64,000 nt of DNA from Bacillus horti (GTDB lineage: Bacteria > Bacillota > Bacilli > Caldalkalibacillales > JCM-10596), in the NCBI RefSeq assembly GCF_030813115.1, contig NZ_JAUSTY010000013.1, positions 62,001 to 126,000 on the forward strand. The letters are read 5' to 3'. Shown in pieces: positions 36,132 to 44,812 of the stretch. The notes beneath the pieces were generated by a model that was not told the origin of the DNA, searched no databases, and was given only the letters and a program-made list of their open reading frames with translations. A program made the position numbers and the translations under genes. Each line of letters starts with the position of its first letter. Position 1 is the stretch's first letter.

Positions 36132-36227
36132 ATAGTATGGGGTTATAGCTATGAATTCATTCGTGAATTTAATAGAGATAAGCCCTAGATTGGTGTAGCC
36201 TTTATTAATAGTGAAGGGAGAAATAAA

Positions 36228-36440
36228 ATGTATGAGGATTGTAGCAGTCAAGAAATGTTAATGAACCTACAAAAAAGAATGGTTTTCGTAGAGATCAAAT
36301 TTTCCTTAATCCAAATTGCCCATGATTTATTAGCTGACGAAGTATATACAAGAGAGGAGGCCGTACAAGCTCTACTGAAAGTAATTTATATCTTAGAAAG
36401 GCAAGAGCAGGAGTTATCTAGAATAGAGGTCATGTTATAG
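36228..36440 (+). CDS. Small hypothetical protein
   Basis: A 70-residue, probably all-helical acidic protein (YTREEAVQALLKVIYILERQ). ATG 36228 follows GAAGGGAG. No family recognised. It stands alone between the XRE gene and the small membrane protein gene. Confidence 0.55.
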   Translation: MYEDCSSQEMLMNLQKRMVFVEIKFSLIQIAHDLLADEVYTREEAVQALLKVIYILERQEQELSRIEVML

Positions 36441-36537
36441 TATCTTCATCCCTCAAACAGGAAATTTAAAGCATAATTTGAATTAAATAGTTGCTAAGGG
36501 CTTTACTTGGAAAGCTATTCTAAAGGAGGATGATAAG

Positions 36538-36966
36538 ATGGATCAATTATTGTTATGGGCATCTGCAAGTACGTTTAACTATATTATTACTATATTTGTT
36601 CTGGGGCCGCTCCCATTTGTATTAGTGTATTTACTATTAAAGAGGAAATTCAGTAAAGATGTTAGCACTCTAATTGCTGCTATCATTGTCTATGTTCCAG
36701 TGTTCACTCTATTAATGGTGACCATTGATAATCCACCATATTTTCTTTTTTCCATCATGCCAATCGCTGTGATCCTTTACTTCTTGCTCAAAAGGAAGTA
36801 TGGCACTGACATCGCTACATTTGTTACTTTTATCGTTGGAATCGGTTGTTTAATTGGTTTTCAAGTTGTCACATATAATAATTTTCCATTTCTCTACATC
36901 ATAATAGCTATCATAGGGTCAATTATCTTTTATGGTAGGATTAGAAAAAATGAAGCCACAGATTAA
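36538..36966 (+). CDS. Small membrane protein, family member 1
   Basis: A 142-residue hydrophobic protein with four to five membrane helices. It begins MDQLLLW and contains VLGPLPFVLVYLLLKRKFSK and VTIDNPPY, a pattern shared with a decayed gene at 47185 and an intact short gene at 47782. ATG follows AAAGGAGG. No known family; the three copies flank the AimR/ligase locus. Confidence 0.75.
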   Translation: MDQLLLWASASTFNYIITIFVLGPLPFVLVYLLLKRKFSKDVSTLIAAIIVYVPVFTLLMVTIDNPPYFLFSIMPIAVILYFLLKRKYGTDIATFVTFIVGIGCLIGFQVVTYNNFPFLYIIIAIIGSIIFYGRIRKNEATD

Positions 36967-37185
36967 TGCATAAGTACTTTTCTGGTTCGCGATGGTATAA
37001 ACTCTCGATATGTACACAGAGTCTAATAAATATAGAAACAAGCAGGAAGAAGCAAAATGAATTCTCCGCTTATTTTTTTCGTTCCTTGTTGTCCAACTTT
37101 ACATCCTTCATCTACAATTACAATTGGAGTAACATAATCGTGTCTTTATCATTTATATATTGAAAGATAAGGAGGTGGGTTTGAA

Positions 37186-37998
37186 ATGGGTGAAGGTCAT
37201 ACATATAGGACAAGTCAATTATCTGAAATACTCGGGATATCAAGAGACGCACTGAGATATTATGAAGAACAGGGGGTTGTTAAACCAAAGCAGAAAGAAA
37301 CGAATCAGTATAGACAGTACGACTTTTACGATATCTATGCGTTATTGGTAACGGATTTTTATAAAAAGAGAAATCTATCCATAAAGGAAGTAAGAAAGCT
37401 ACAAGCAGGGAGCGAAATAGAAGCGCTTGGGAGCTTGCTAGAGGAAAAAGCAAAAGAACTAGAAGAAACGATACGAATCAAAGAGTACATGCTTCAAAAA
37501 ATTAATGAAACAAAAGAATTCTGTAATGATGTTCAAAGCCATTTAAATCAATATTCCATAAGGAAGCTTCCGACGTATGAGGTAGTCGGAGAGATCTCTG
37601 ATTTTAACGCCTTTGGGGAGTATCCAGCCATATTAGAAAATATGGATGCGATGAAGGATGATATCCTAAGTAAAATCATACGAAGCTTTACGTTCGACGA
37701 AAACGGGTTTCTAGACTCCAGTATGTATATTGTTGAAAAGACTGAAGCAAATCTAAGAGAGAAGACCAGATCATATTTAGAGTATTCCAGATGTATCTAT
37801 ACAATAGTTGAAGACGGTCGCTTTCAGAATGGAAATGAGGATGTGAAACAAAAGGTTTTCCAGTCTACGTTAGCCTGGGGAGAAAATCAAGGACTGAAAC
37901 CAATGGGGGTTGCTTTCGCTACAACACGCCTCATCACATATCTCGAAAACAAGGAGCGAGTATTCTTAGAAATTTACATCCCTGTTGAAGAAAAGTGA
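37186..37998 (+). CDS. MerR family regulator with GyrI-like effector domain
   Basis: A 270-residue regulator: MerR helix-turn-helix at residues 5-75 (YRTSQLSEILGISRDALRYYEEQG), a dimerisation coiled coil at about 80-120, and a C-terminal domain of about 150 residues that looks like the GyrI/BmrR drug-binding fold. Probably activates its target in response to a small hydrophobic ligand. It may regulate itself or the CPBP gene that follows. Confidence 0.85.
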   Translation: MGEGHTYRTSQLSEILGISRDALRYYEEQGVVKPKQKETNQYRQYDFYDIYALLVTDFYKKRNLSIKEVRKLQAGSEIEALGSLLEEKAKELEETIRIKEYMLQKINETKEFCNDVQSHLNQYSIRKLPTYEVVGEISDFNAFGEYPAILENMDAMKDDILSKIIRSFTFDENGFLDSSMYIVEKTEANLREKTRSYLEYSRCIYTIVEDGRFQNGNEDVKQKVFQSTLAWGENQGLKPMGVAFATTRLITYLENKERVFLEIYIPVEEK

Positions 37999-38162
37999 AT
38001 CCCTAAGTAATTGCTAAGTGAATCTCTTTAAATGTAGTGTATTGACATGGGGGTAACACCATAGTTTATATTTTGAACCAATGGAACACATGTATGTGTT
38101 GTTCTTTTGGTTTTTTGTTTTGATCATTTTCCTTTTAATAACGATGATAGGTGGAGATTAAG

Positions 38163-38963
38163 TTGATTGGACTAATAAAGAAATATATTCTATGGACCTA
38201 CTTACTATTCTTTGCTTTTATACTTCTGATAGGCTTAGTTATGTTTGTTTTTAAATCTGAACCAGTAGCAGGACTATTGCAAGGGCTATCGGCGTGGACA
38301 GCTACCATTGTTTTCGTTGTCATGTTCCGTAAGATCTATCCGCAGGGAAACCTAATAGAATTCATCAAAGAGAAATTTCGAAAAAAGGTCAAAATCACTA
38401 CGGTGCTGTGCATCATTTTTCTGCAGCTGTTTCTTTTAGGAGGAAGTCTACTCATTATTAAATTTATATGGAACGTGTCAATATCTGAACAGGTTACGGC
38501 ATCATGGGTTACACTCCTTATCCTATTTGGTAGTCATATCATCTTAGGGCCGCTTGGAGAAGAATTAGGGTGGAGAGGATTTGTATTAGATGAATTGCAA
38601 AAGAGATTTAGCCCATTAAAATCATCCATAATTGTTGGGGTAGGTTGGGGCTTCTGGCATGCGCCGTTATGGTTTATAGCTTCAGAGTACTCAGGACTGC
38701 AGCTTGTGCAATATATCATTTGCTTTATTGTTTCTATTATTGCTGTTTCTATCATAATCACAGTCTTTTACAACTTGAATCATAATCTCGTGATTCCTAT
38801 TTTGATTCATCAGCTTTTTAATTTTTTTCTCGCTATTCAGGTGAGAGACCTTCTTCCTATTCTAACCGTTACCGCGTTTCTATATTTAGCAGTTGCAGTT
38901 GTCCTGATTGTAATCAATGGAAATAGGCGGGGGGGATACTGTCAATTAATCGGAGAGACATAA
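38163..38963 (+). CDS. CPBP family intramembrane glutamic endopeptidase
   Basis: A 266-residue multi-pass membrane protein of the CAAX protease/bacteriocin-processing (Abi) family. Motif 1 EE-x3-R is present (GEELGWRGF), motif 2 is FWHAPLWF and motif 3 ends in the NHNLVIPILIHQLFN helix. Members process prenylated or peptide substrates or give bacteriocin self-immunity. TTG 38163 is chosen because AGGTGGAG is spaced correctly before it. It lies 240 bases upstream of the AimR-like gene, and a role in peptide signalling is possible but unproven. Confidence 0.85.
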   Translation: MIGLIKKYILWTYLLFFAFILLIGLVMFVFKSEPVAGLLQGLSAWTATIVFVVMFRKIYPQGNLIEFIKEKFRKKVKITTVLCIIFLQLFLLGGSLLIIKFIWNVSISEQVTASWVTLLILFGSHIILGPLGEELGWRGFVLDELQKRFSPLKSSIIVGVGWGFWHAPLWFIASEYSGLQLVQYIICFIVSIIAVSIIITVFYNLNHNLVIPILIHQLFNFFLAIQVRDLLPILTVTAFLYLAVAVVLIVINGNRRGGYCQLIGET

Positions 38964-39091
38964 ACATTATTAACCTCACATATATTGGTATAGATCAAGT
39001 CATTCTAGAATTAGCATAACCCTACCTACACCATGCCTAGTTGTTACTGCATTTTTCACAACCAAAAACTCCCTAATTGCGCAAAATTATC

Positions 39092-39119
39092 TTGACTCAA
39101 GCATGCAAAAGTATATAAT
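39092..39119 (+). promoter_or_regulatory. Strong sigma-A promoter of the aimR-like gene
   Basis: TTGACT (39092-39097), 16-base spacer, TATAAT (39114-39119). It predicts a leader of about 77 bases before the GTG start. An 8-base palindrome TTGCGCAA (39077-39084) sits just upstream of the -35. Confidence 0.7.
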
Positions 39120-39134
39120 CAAATTAAAAATAGG

Positions 39135-39186
39135 ACTGAATATTTAAACGACTACTTTTGCTAAAGCCCATCTAGTAATATTCAGT
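39135..39186. promoter_or_regulatory. Long-spaced inverted repeat in the aimR leader
   Basis: ACTGAATATT (39135-39144) and AATATTCAGT (39177-39186) are a perfect 10-base inverted repeat separated by 32 bases, between the promoter and the ribosome binding site GGGGG (39191-39195). It may be a DNA operator of the wide-spaced type that AimR dimers bind, or an mRNA hairpin that gates translation. Confidence 0.5.
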
Positions 39187-39202
39187 AAAAGGGGGAAAGG
39201 AT

Positions 39203-40351
39203 GTGCTCCAGGAGCGTATCTTAAAAACTCTTGAGAGTCGAGACAATCTTGATCAACGCAAGCTGTCCCGTATAGCGGGAGTTAGTGAGTCAACCATCTC
39301 AAGATATTTGCATGGGTTTGATGAAATTAATTTTGAGTCCGTATTAGCCATTGTGAAGCATTTATTTCCAGACGGAGAACTGAGTATTATGGCAGAGTAT
39401 GTTTTAACTCAAAAATCGAGGAATGCTCGGTTTGCTTTAGAATACTGTTGGATGAATGATTTAGATGAGCAGCTTGATTACTTAATCCAATCCTTAGCCA
39501 CAGCTGTAAACCCACTTGATAAAGAGTGGGCAGGGATGTATGAGCTCTTAAAAATTAGGAAGTCAAAAGCGTTCACCCCTGTAGAGATGCTTAAAAAAGT
39601 TGAGGTTTTTAAACCAAAAGAGCTTGAAATGGATCTCCTTAGAGTTATCCTTAAAGGGTACATATATGTTGATCTCCAAGATTTCCACTCGCTCTCATCG
39701 TATATCCCGTTAATCGAGGAAGATGTTGAGAAAGTAAAGAGTTCATTTATTAGAGATAGTTTTAAGGTGAGAATTGGATTATTAATGAACTATGTTTCAC
39801 TATTAAAAAATGATATTATAAAGGCAAGAGAGTATAGTACATGGGTAGTAGAACAGAATTATTATGAGAAAAAGAAGGGGTCAGCCTATTATCAATTAGG
39901 TTATTCCTATCTCTTTACTGACTATGAAAAAGCTAGTGATTATTTCCAAAGAGCATTTACTTTATTTACGCGATATCAAAAAGCTTCGTATATTGAGGCT
40001 GTCAACCGAGATGTTTCTTTCCTCAATTCGTACTGGAAGATTGACAGAGCATTTACATACGAAAATAAGGATTATCAAACAAAATCAGACTACCTTTATT
40101 ATTTGATCCAAAAAGGAGATTTGACGGAGGCTAGAATTCTCATTTCAGGAATTGATGTGTCTGCTTTAGCAGATTATGATAAAGCCTTTTATTATTATCA
40201 CTTTGGATTAATTGAAAATGATTTAACATCTTTCCGTCAGTCTGTACGATGGTTTAAAAAAATTGGAGATCAATTTCACCTTCAACTTCCCTTGGAAGAA
40301 CTCAAAAAATTAAAAGAGGATCAGCTAGTGCTAGAGATCTTCGCAATGTGA
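39203..40351 (+). CDS. aimR: AimR family (arbitrium-type) peptide pheromone receptor
   Basis: A 382-residue RRNPP-type regulator. Residues about 15-45 form a helix-turn-helix (LDQRKLSRIAGVSESTISRYL); the rest is a superhelix of TPR-like helical pairs. Resemblance to the SPbeta/phi3T receptor is clear over the C-terminal part: SSFIRDSFKVRIGLL, GYSYLFTDYEKASDYF, SFLNSYWK and the final FKKIGDQFHLQLPLEEL. AimR binds a short re-imported peptide that changes its DNA binding. A secreted precursor gene follows after 15 bases, as in arbitrium loci. Unlike those, no phage genes are nearby. GTG 39203 follows GGGGGAAAGG. Confidence 0.9.
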   Translation: MLQERILKTLESRDNLDQRKLSRIAGVSESTISRYLHGFDEINFESVLAIVKHLFPDGELSIMAEYVLTQKSRNARFALEYCWMNDLDEQLDYLIQSLATAVNPLDKEWAGMYELLKIRKSKAFTPVEMLKKVEVFKPKELEMDLLRVILKGYIYVDLQDFHSLSSYIPLIEEDVEKVKSSFIRDSFKVRIGLLMNYVSLLKNDIIKAREYSTWVVEQNYYEKKKGSAYYQLGYSYLFTDYEKASDYFQRAFTLFTRYQKASYIEAVNRDVSFLNSYWKIDRAFTYENKDYQTKSDYLYYLIQKGDLTEARILISGIDVSALADYDKAFYYYHFGLIENDLTSFRQSVRWFKKIGDQFHLQLPLEELKKLKEDQLVLEIFAM

Positions 40352-40366
40352 AAGGAGTGTATTCAT

Positions 40367-40546
40367 TTGAAAAGAATAGGAAAAGTACTAATTAGTGCTT
40401 CTTTGATGGTAACCCTTGTATTTTCATTTGCAGGGATATATACTGCTTCAGCAAATCCAGGATCAGGATATATTGTGGAATCTAAGAGTATTATAGGGAA
40501 GCCTGTACTTTCTGCCTCAAAAAATCCAGGATACATTGTGGAATAG
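40367..40546 (+). CDS. Secreted pheromone precursor (AimP-like) with two GYIVE copies
   Basis: A 59-residue precursor, TTG start with AAAGGAGTG at 40351-40359. The signal peptide is MKRIGKVLISASLMVTLVFS plus the cleavage end TASA. The exported part begins NPGSGYIVE (residues 30-38) and ends NPGYIVE (53-59); the DNA around both copies is also repeated. Arbitrium pheromones are released as about six residues from the precursor's C-terminus, so PGYIVE or a close variant is predicted; the first copy would give SGYIVE. It lies 15 bases after the receptor gene. No published peptide of this sequence is known to me. Confidence 0.85.
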   Translation: MKRIGKVLISASLMVTLVFSFAGIYTASANPGSGYIVESKSIIGKPVLSASKNPGYIVE

Positions 40547-40596
40547 TCCCAAATTGAACAAATAAGAAGGCATATAGATATAGGCCTAAATAACTT

Positions 40597-40640
40597 AAAG
40601 GCTACTCACCATAAATGAGTAGCCTTTACTAATTCTTATT
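40597..40640. terminator. Terminator between pheromone gene and ligase operon
   Basis: AAAGGCTACTCA (40597-40608) and TGAGTAGCCTTT (40616-40627) form a perfect 12-base stem with a T-rich + strand tail. It separates the convergent aimR and ligase transcription units. Confidence 0.85.
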
Positions 40641-40670
40641 TTTCTTATAACAGGATGCTCAAACAAGGAC

Positions 40671-41993
40671 CTAACCTCTAATTTCAATCTTACCCCACTC
40701 TATCTTTCTGTACTTTATAATAAATGCAACGAATAGAGCGACGATATAGACGTAAAAGCCTATCCACATTCCGAGTAGTCCCATGGATGCCACAAAGGTT
40801 AAAAGGTAGGTTAACGGAACAAAGAAAACCCAGCCCAGCAGTAAGGACGTTTTCATAAGGTATGTATTTTCTCCTACCCCTCGCAGTGCTCCCGCCACGA
40901 CTAACTGTAATCCATCAATAATTAGAAAGAACGAAGCTAGCATTAAGACGATTACGGTATATTCAATAACTAGGGTATCATCAGTGAACAATCTAGCTAT
41001 TTGCTCAGCCGCAAAGAAGTAGACGATGCTTAAAGGAATGAGGAACATAGCTCCGACCTTTAAAATTTTTACCCCAGTTAAACGAGCGGCAATGTTGTTT
41101 TTCTCACCGATCTTTTGTCCGATTAAGATGGTGGCCGTTGTTCCAAAGCCAATCCCAGGTAAATAAGCAAGTGATAGAACGTTCAGGGCTATTTCTGTAG
41201 CTGCCAATTCAATATCTCCAAGTCTAGCAGCAAAGGCTGTGAAGAGAATCATAGCGGCACTCATCCCCAGATCCTCTAGGCCAATCTTCGCTGACTCTGA
41301 GCTAACGATTTTAAACTCTCCCTTTCTAAAAGGAGGGATCTGCCTAGTTGGTAGCTCTTTAACCAGATAAAAATAGATGACCACATAGATCGTTTGAACA
41401 ATCTCAGCAATCAAAAATGCCCAACCAGCTCCCAAAATACCCAGTTCGGGGAAGCCGAACATACCAAATACCAAGACATAAGAAAGGACAATATTTAATA
41501 CATTCCCTATAATCCCACTATACATAGGGGATTTCGTGTCTCCAATGGCTCTGATAAAGCCTAAGAAAACCGTACGGAACATCGTGAAGCAAAAGGAAAT
41601 GAGTCTCAGACTAAGATAGCCTGTTCCAATCGCTACAATTGTTTCGGATGCCCCAATTATCTTATAAATATAAGTAGGTGCAAAAAAAGAGCAAATTAAT
41701 ATTGGAATGGAAAGGATTAGTGTTAGATAGATACCTGTATACGTGTAATTGACACACTTCTCGTAATTCTTTGCTCCGTAATGCTGTGCAACCAAATAAT
41801 TGATCGCGTATCCAATAGCGCCAAAAAGAGCAAATAGATTAAGAATGATTACGTTCGTAATGCCCACAGCGCCGATATGCTCATACCCTAGGGAACCAAC
41901 AATGATCAAATTGACGATTCCCATGATGGTGGTAGAAGACATGGCAATGATGGTAGGTATCGTTAGATTAATGATTTTCATGTTTTCTTTCAT
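40671..41993 (-). CDS. MATE family efflux transporter
   Basis: A 440-residue protein with about twelve membrane helices in the two-lobe MATE pattern (N-terminal AMSSTTIMGIVNLIIVGSLG; RAIGDTKSPMYSGIIGN motif). It is an antiporter exporting small molecules with H+ or Na+. Last gene of the four-gene operon; its ATG is 2 bases from the previous stop, so translation is coupled. Most likely it exports the product of the three ligases. Confidence 0.92.
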   Translation of the reverse strand: MKENMKIINLTIPTIIAMSSTTIMGIVNLIIVGSLGYEHIGAVGITNVIILNLFALFGAIGYAINYLVAQHYGAKNYEKCVNYTYTGIYLTLILSIPILICSFFAPTYIYKIIGASETIVAIGTGYLSLRLISFCFTMFRTVFLGFIRAIGDTKSPMYSGIIGNVLNIVLSYVLVFGMFGFPELGILGAGWAFLIAEIVQTIYVVIYFYLVKELPTRQIPPFRKGEFKIVSSESAKIGLEDLGMSAAMILFTAFAARLGDIELAATEIALNVLSLAYLPGIGFGTTATILIGQKIGEKNNIAARLTGVKILKVGAMFLIPLSIVYFFAAEQIARLFTDDTLVIEYTVIVLMLASFFLIIDGLQLVVAGALRGVGENTYLMKTSLLLGWVFFVPLTYLLTFVASMGLLGMWIGFYVYIVALFVAFIIKYRKIEWGKIEIRG

Positions 41994-41995
41994 GC

Positions 41996-43381
41996 CTAAT
42001 CTCGATAAAAGACACAGGTCATGGATGCACCCTGTGCAGCATTTATAATTCCATGGTCGGTCGTTGTAAGACCGCGTAGCATACTTCCTGAGAAACGACC
42101 ATCAAAGACATAAATGCCCCAGTTTAACATAACATTTTCAAAACTAATCCCATTCTCATCCAGCTTAGGCATCTCCTCTTCTACAGGAACGACCCTTTTT
42201 TGAACGATAAATCGCTCTTTAGACTGAAGGGTACTGAACACTTTCTTCTGCCATTCCTCCTTTGAGGAATTCCATCCTAATGTCACACTCTGTCCTCCAT
42301 ACCCAAGTGCGGGCTTGAGCACAAGGTCACTCTGGTTTTCAACAATAAAGTTGATTAAATTTACTTCCCGCCCCTCATATGTTGTTGCTGTATCTTCAAG
42401 TACACGGGTCCATGGAATACACCTATGGATGACTTCTTGTTCTTTTTCGGAGTAATAGTCCTTATACTTTGGATCGGAGAGCAAAGCAAAAATGGTTTTA
42501 TTGCTATACAGCTCTGTATGAATCCCAGATAGAAGAATCAGGTTATTTTCCTTATAGGCGTCTAAAATAGGCTGGATTTCCCTAGGGTTTTCCAAGGCGT
42601 CGTCACTCAAAAATACGCGGTATACGACGTCAATGATTTGATCCTGATAGCACAGGTACCCATCTTTCAATTCTACATCCTTCTGGCTACAGACAATGAC
42701 ATTGTAGCCCGCTTCGATTAAGTACTCTTTTATTAAATTCAGGCTCCATATATATCCGTCTATATAGGTATGCCAGTCTATAACAGCAACAGTAACAAGC
42801 TTATTCTCCATGTTCTTTTCACTCACTCTATGATGAATTAAAGAGATCAGATTCTTTAACGGATCATCATACTTCCAATCATTATTTAGATTCCAGCTTT
42901 TATAGAGCTCAATGCCTTCCATAACTCTATTCACAGCGGCAATTTCAAGTCCTCCAACACTGCTATCCACATTAAACTCTAAGAATTTATAGGAATGATC
43001 TGCTTCAAAAAACAAGTCGCATCGTGACATCAAGCCATCATTAGCTCCATACGTTTGTTTAACCAGCTCATAATGCTGATCTGAAAGCCCTACATGAGAG
43101 CACATTTCCTTAATGTTATGATTAAATATTCGTTCAGGGATGGTCGTTATGATGTTCAATATTGTTTCTGTATCCTGAGCAAGTTTGTTTAGGTGATCTG
43201 TTTGGATTAATCCTGGTCGGGGAAAAATAGGTATTTTGTTGTTGATGTTTAATAAGTCCTCCTCCTCCGTTTTTCTCCGCAGCTCTTGGAACGCCTCAAT
43301 CGCAAGAGCTTCATTCTCTTTTACGTATTTATTGAATGTGGTAATTAGATCACTCATGTTATTTCCTACAATATTTGCCAT
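41996..43381 (-). CDS. ATP-grasp-like ligase A (circularly permuted type)
   Basis: A 461-residue protein of the glutathionylspermidine-synthase-like / circularly permuted ATP-grasp type. Recognisable parts are CIPWTRVLEDTATTYEGREV, the ATP-binding LVLKPALGYGGQSVTLGW with a flexible glycine loop, then RFIVQKRVVP. Such enzymes form amide bonds through acyl-phosphates. MANIVGNN at 43381 is chosen as start because TTGGAGGAATC precedes it. It is a distant paralogue of the next gene upstream in the operon. Substrates unknown. Confidence 0.8.
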   Translation of the reverse strand: MANIVGNNMSDLITTFNKYVKENEALAIEAFQELRRKTEEEDLLNINNKIPIFPRPGLIQTDHLNKLAQDTETILNIITTIPERIFNHNIKEMCSHVGLSDQHYELVKQTYGANDGLMSRCDLFFEADHSYKFLEFNVDSSVGGLEIAAVNRVMEGIELYKSWNLNNDWKYDDPLKNLISLIHHRVSEKNMENKLVTVAVIDWHTYIDGYIWSLNLIKEYLIEAGYNVIVCSQKDVELKDGYLCYQDQIIDVVYRVFLSDDALENPREIQPILDAYKENNLILLSGIHTELYSNKTIFALLSDPKYKDYYSEKEQEVIHRCIPWTRVLEDTATTYEGREVNLINFIVENQSDLVLKPALGYGGQSVTLGWNSSKEEWQKKVFSTLQSKERFIVQKRVVPVEEEMPKLDENGISFENVMLNWGIYVFDGRFSGSMLRGLTTTDHGIINAAQGASMTCVFYRD

Positions 43382-43421
43382 ATTCGATTCCTCCAAAAAA
43401 TATTGGTAGATCAACACTAGT

Positions 43422-44798
43422 CTAGCTATTTCTCATGGCTTCTGTAACACCAACCACTTCAATAACGGGTTGTTCAAATCCTCCTTGTCCTACATTGATG
43501 ATAGAATTTTCGGAAATTCTAGAAACTACCCCAGCATATTTGCCACCAAACATAAACATATCAATGCCAAACTTCTTGTTAACAAAGCTTACGTCTCCAT
43601 CCATAGCTATAGGTACACATATTTCTTTAATGGGGTAATACTCCTGGACAACCCAGTTGGTATCTTTATTCTTTTCAATTAAGCTATCCCATTCTGCTTG
43701 CTGTACCATGTTTCCAATAAACACGTTGCTTCCACGAGTCTCGTTATCTATTTTTAATACAAGGCTGTCTTTGTTACTTCTAGTAAATGATAAGAGATCT
43801 ATTGTCGCACCCTCATACTCTGATGTACGGTTTTCTAATTTTCTAGTCCAAGGCACATGCTTACGAATCGCCTCAACTTCATCATGGGTTAAATATTTTT
43901 CTTGAAAGCTTTTATCCGTCAGCAGAGCCAGGGTTAGCTTACTTTCTCCTATAAACATCGAGGCGAATGAATTTACGGAGCAAACATATCCCTTTTCAAT
44001 GGCTGTTAGCACATCCTGCATATCAGTTTTACCCAGTTCCAATTGATCAACTTTATTGTATATGATATCAATGCATAAGTCTTCATAGAATAAGGAAGAT
44101 TCGGAAATTTTAAGCTCTCTAAGGTCACAGATCACTGCTTCTAGCCCCATATCCTGTGCATATTTCTTCATATGGCTTAGCTCATAACTAAACTGTCCGT
44201 TGTAATTCGCAAAAGCAATCGAAGGTTTGTGCTTTGGTCCGCCCATTTCTCTGTAAGCATTGACTAATTCCATCAAAAATCCGCTTGGGGCATCACATAG
44301 AAATTCATTGGTCTTATATTCCTTTAGAAACTCTTTGATGAAGGGGATCTGAAAATATCGTTCTTTTAATTTCCCTAGAACAACTACTCCCCCAGGACAG
44401 CAGGTATTAGGCTCCAGAATTTTAAATTGATCGCCTCCGTACCAAATTGTATCGAATCTAGATATCCTGATTTTCTTTTGATATCCTGGGTTGAGCATAA
44501 TCAAGTGTTCATATTCTTTATAATAGGAGAAGAACTCCCTTATATGAGGATCAGTCACATAGGCCTCCAATAATTTTTCCAGACTCCCTAGGATAATCTC
44601 TGTTACTTCCTTAAAATAGTTGCTTTCCTCCGCGGATATAACAAGAGGCTGTAAAGAGAAGGGTAAGCTTTTATTTTTGAAAATGAATCCTTCCTCTTGA
44701 ATCATGCTGCTAACCTGATCGGTCGCATGTAGAAATCGGCTAGTGTCCTTCCTTATGACCTCCGAAAATCTATGTGTAAACTCGCTATTAAGAATCAT
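43422..44798 (-). CDS. ATP-grasp-like ligase B (circularly permuted type)
   Basis: A 458-residue paralogue of ligase A with the same landmarks in order: HVPWTRKLENRTSEYEGATI, LVLKIDNETRGSNVFIGN and NWVVQEYYPIKE. The glycine-rich ATP loop is altered (ETRGSN instead of GYGGQS), so its nucleotide handling may differ or the subunit may be partly degenerate. The ATG follows AAAGGAGAGC. It lies 14 bases after the adenylate-forming gene and 40 bases before ligase A. Confidence 0.78.
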   Translation of the reverse strand: MILNSEFTHRFSEVIRKDTSRFLHATDQVSSMIQEEGFIFKNKSLPFSLQPLVISAEESNYFKEVTEIILGSLEKLLEAYVTDPHIREFFSYYKEYEHLIMLNPGYQKKIRISRFDTIWYGGDQFKILEPNTCCPGGVVVLGKLKERYFQIPFIKEFLKEYKTNEFLCDAPSGFLMELVNAYREMGGPKHKPSIAFANYNGQFSYELSHMKKYAQDMGLEAVICDLRELKISESSLFYEDLCIDIIYNKVDQLELGKTDMQDVLTAIEKGYVCSVNSFASMFIGESKLTLALLTDKSFQEKYLTHDEVEAIRKHVPWTRKLENRTSEYEGATIDLLSFTRSNKDSLVLKIDNETRGSNVFIGNMVQQAEWDSLIEKNKDTNWVVQEYYPIKEICVPIAMDGDVSFVNKKFGIDMFMFGGKYAGVVSRISENSIINVGQGGFEQPVIEVVGVTEAMRNS

Positions 44799-44812
44799 AT
44801 AACAGCTCTCCT

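Noticed and set aside
36966..37163. 65-codon open frame after small membrane gene 1
   Set aside because: The ATG overlaps the preceding stop but has no ribosome binding site, and the composition is unlike a protein.
39203..40546. Prophage as host of the arbitrium-like locus
   Set aside because: No integrase, capsid, tail, lysin or phage repressor gene appears within the window on either side; neighbours are a protease, ligases, a MATE exporter and ilvA. A larger element cannot be excluded beyond the window.
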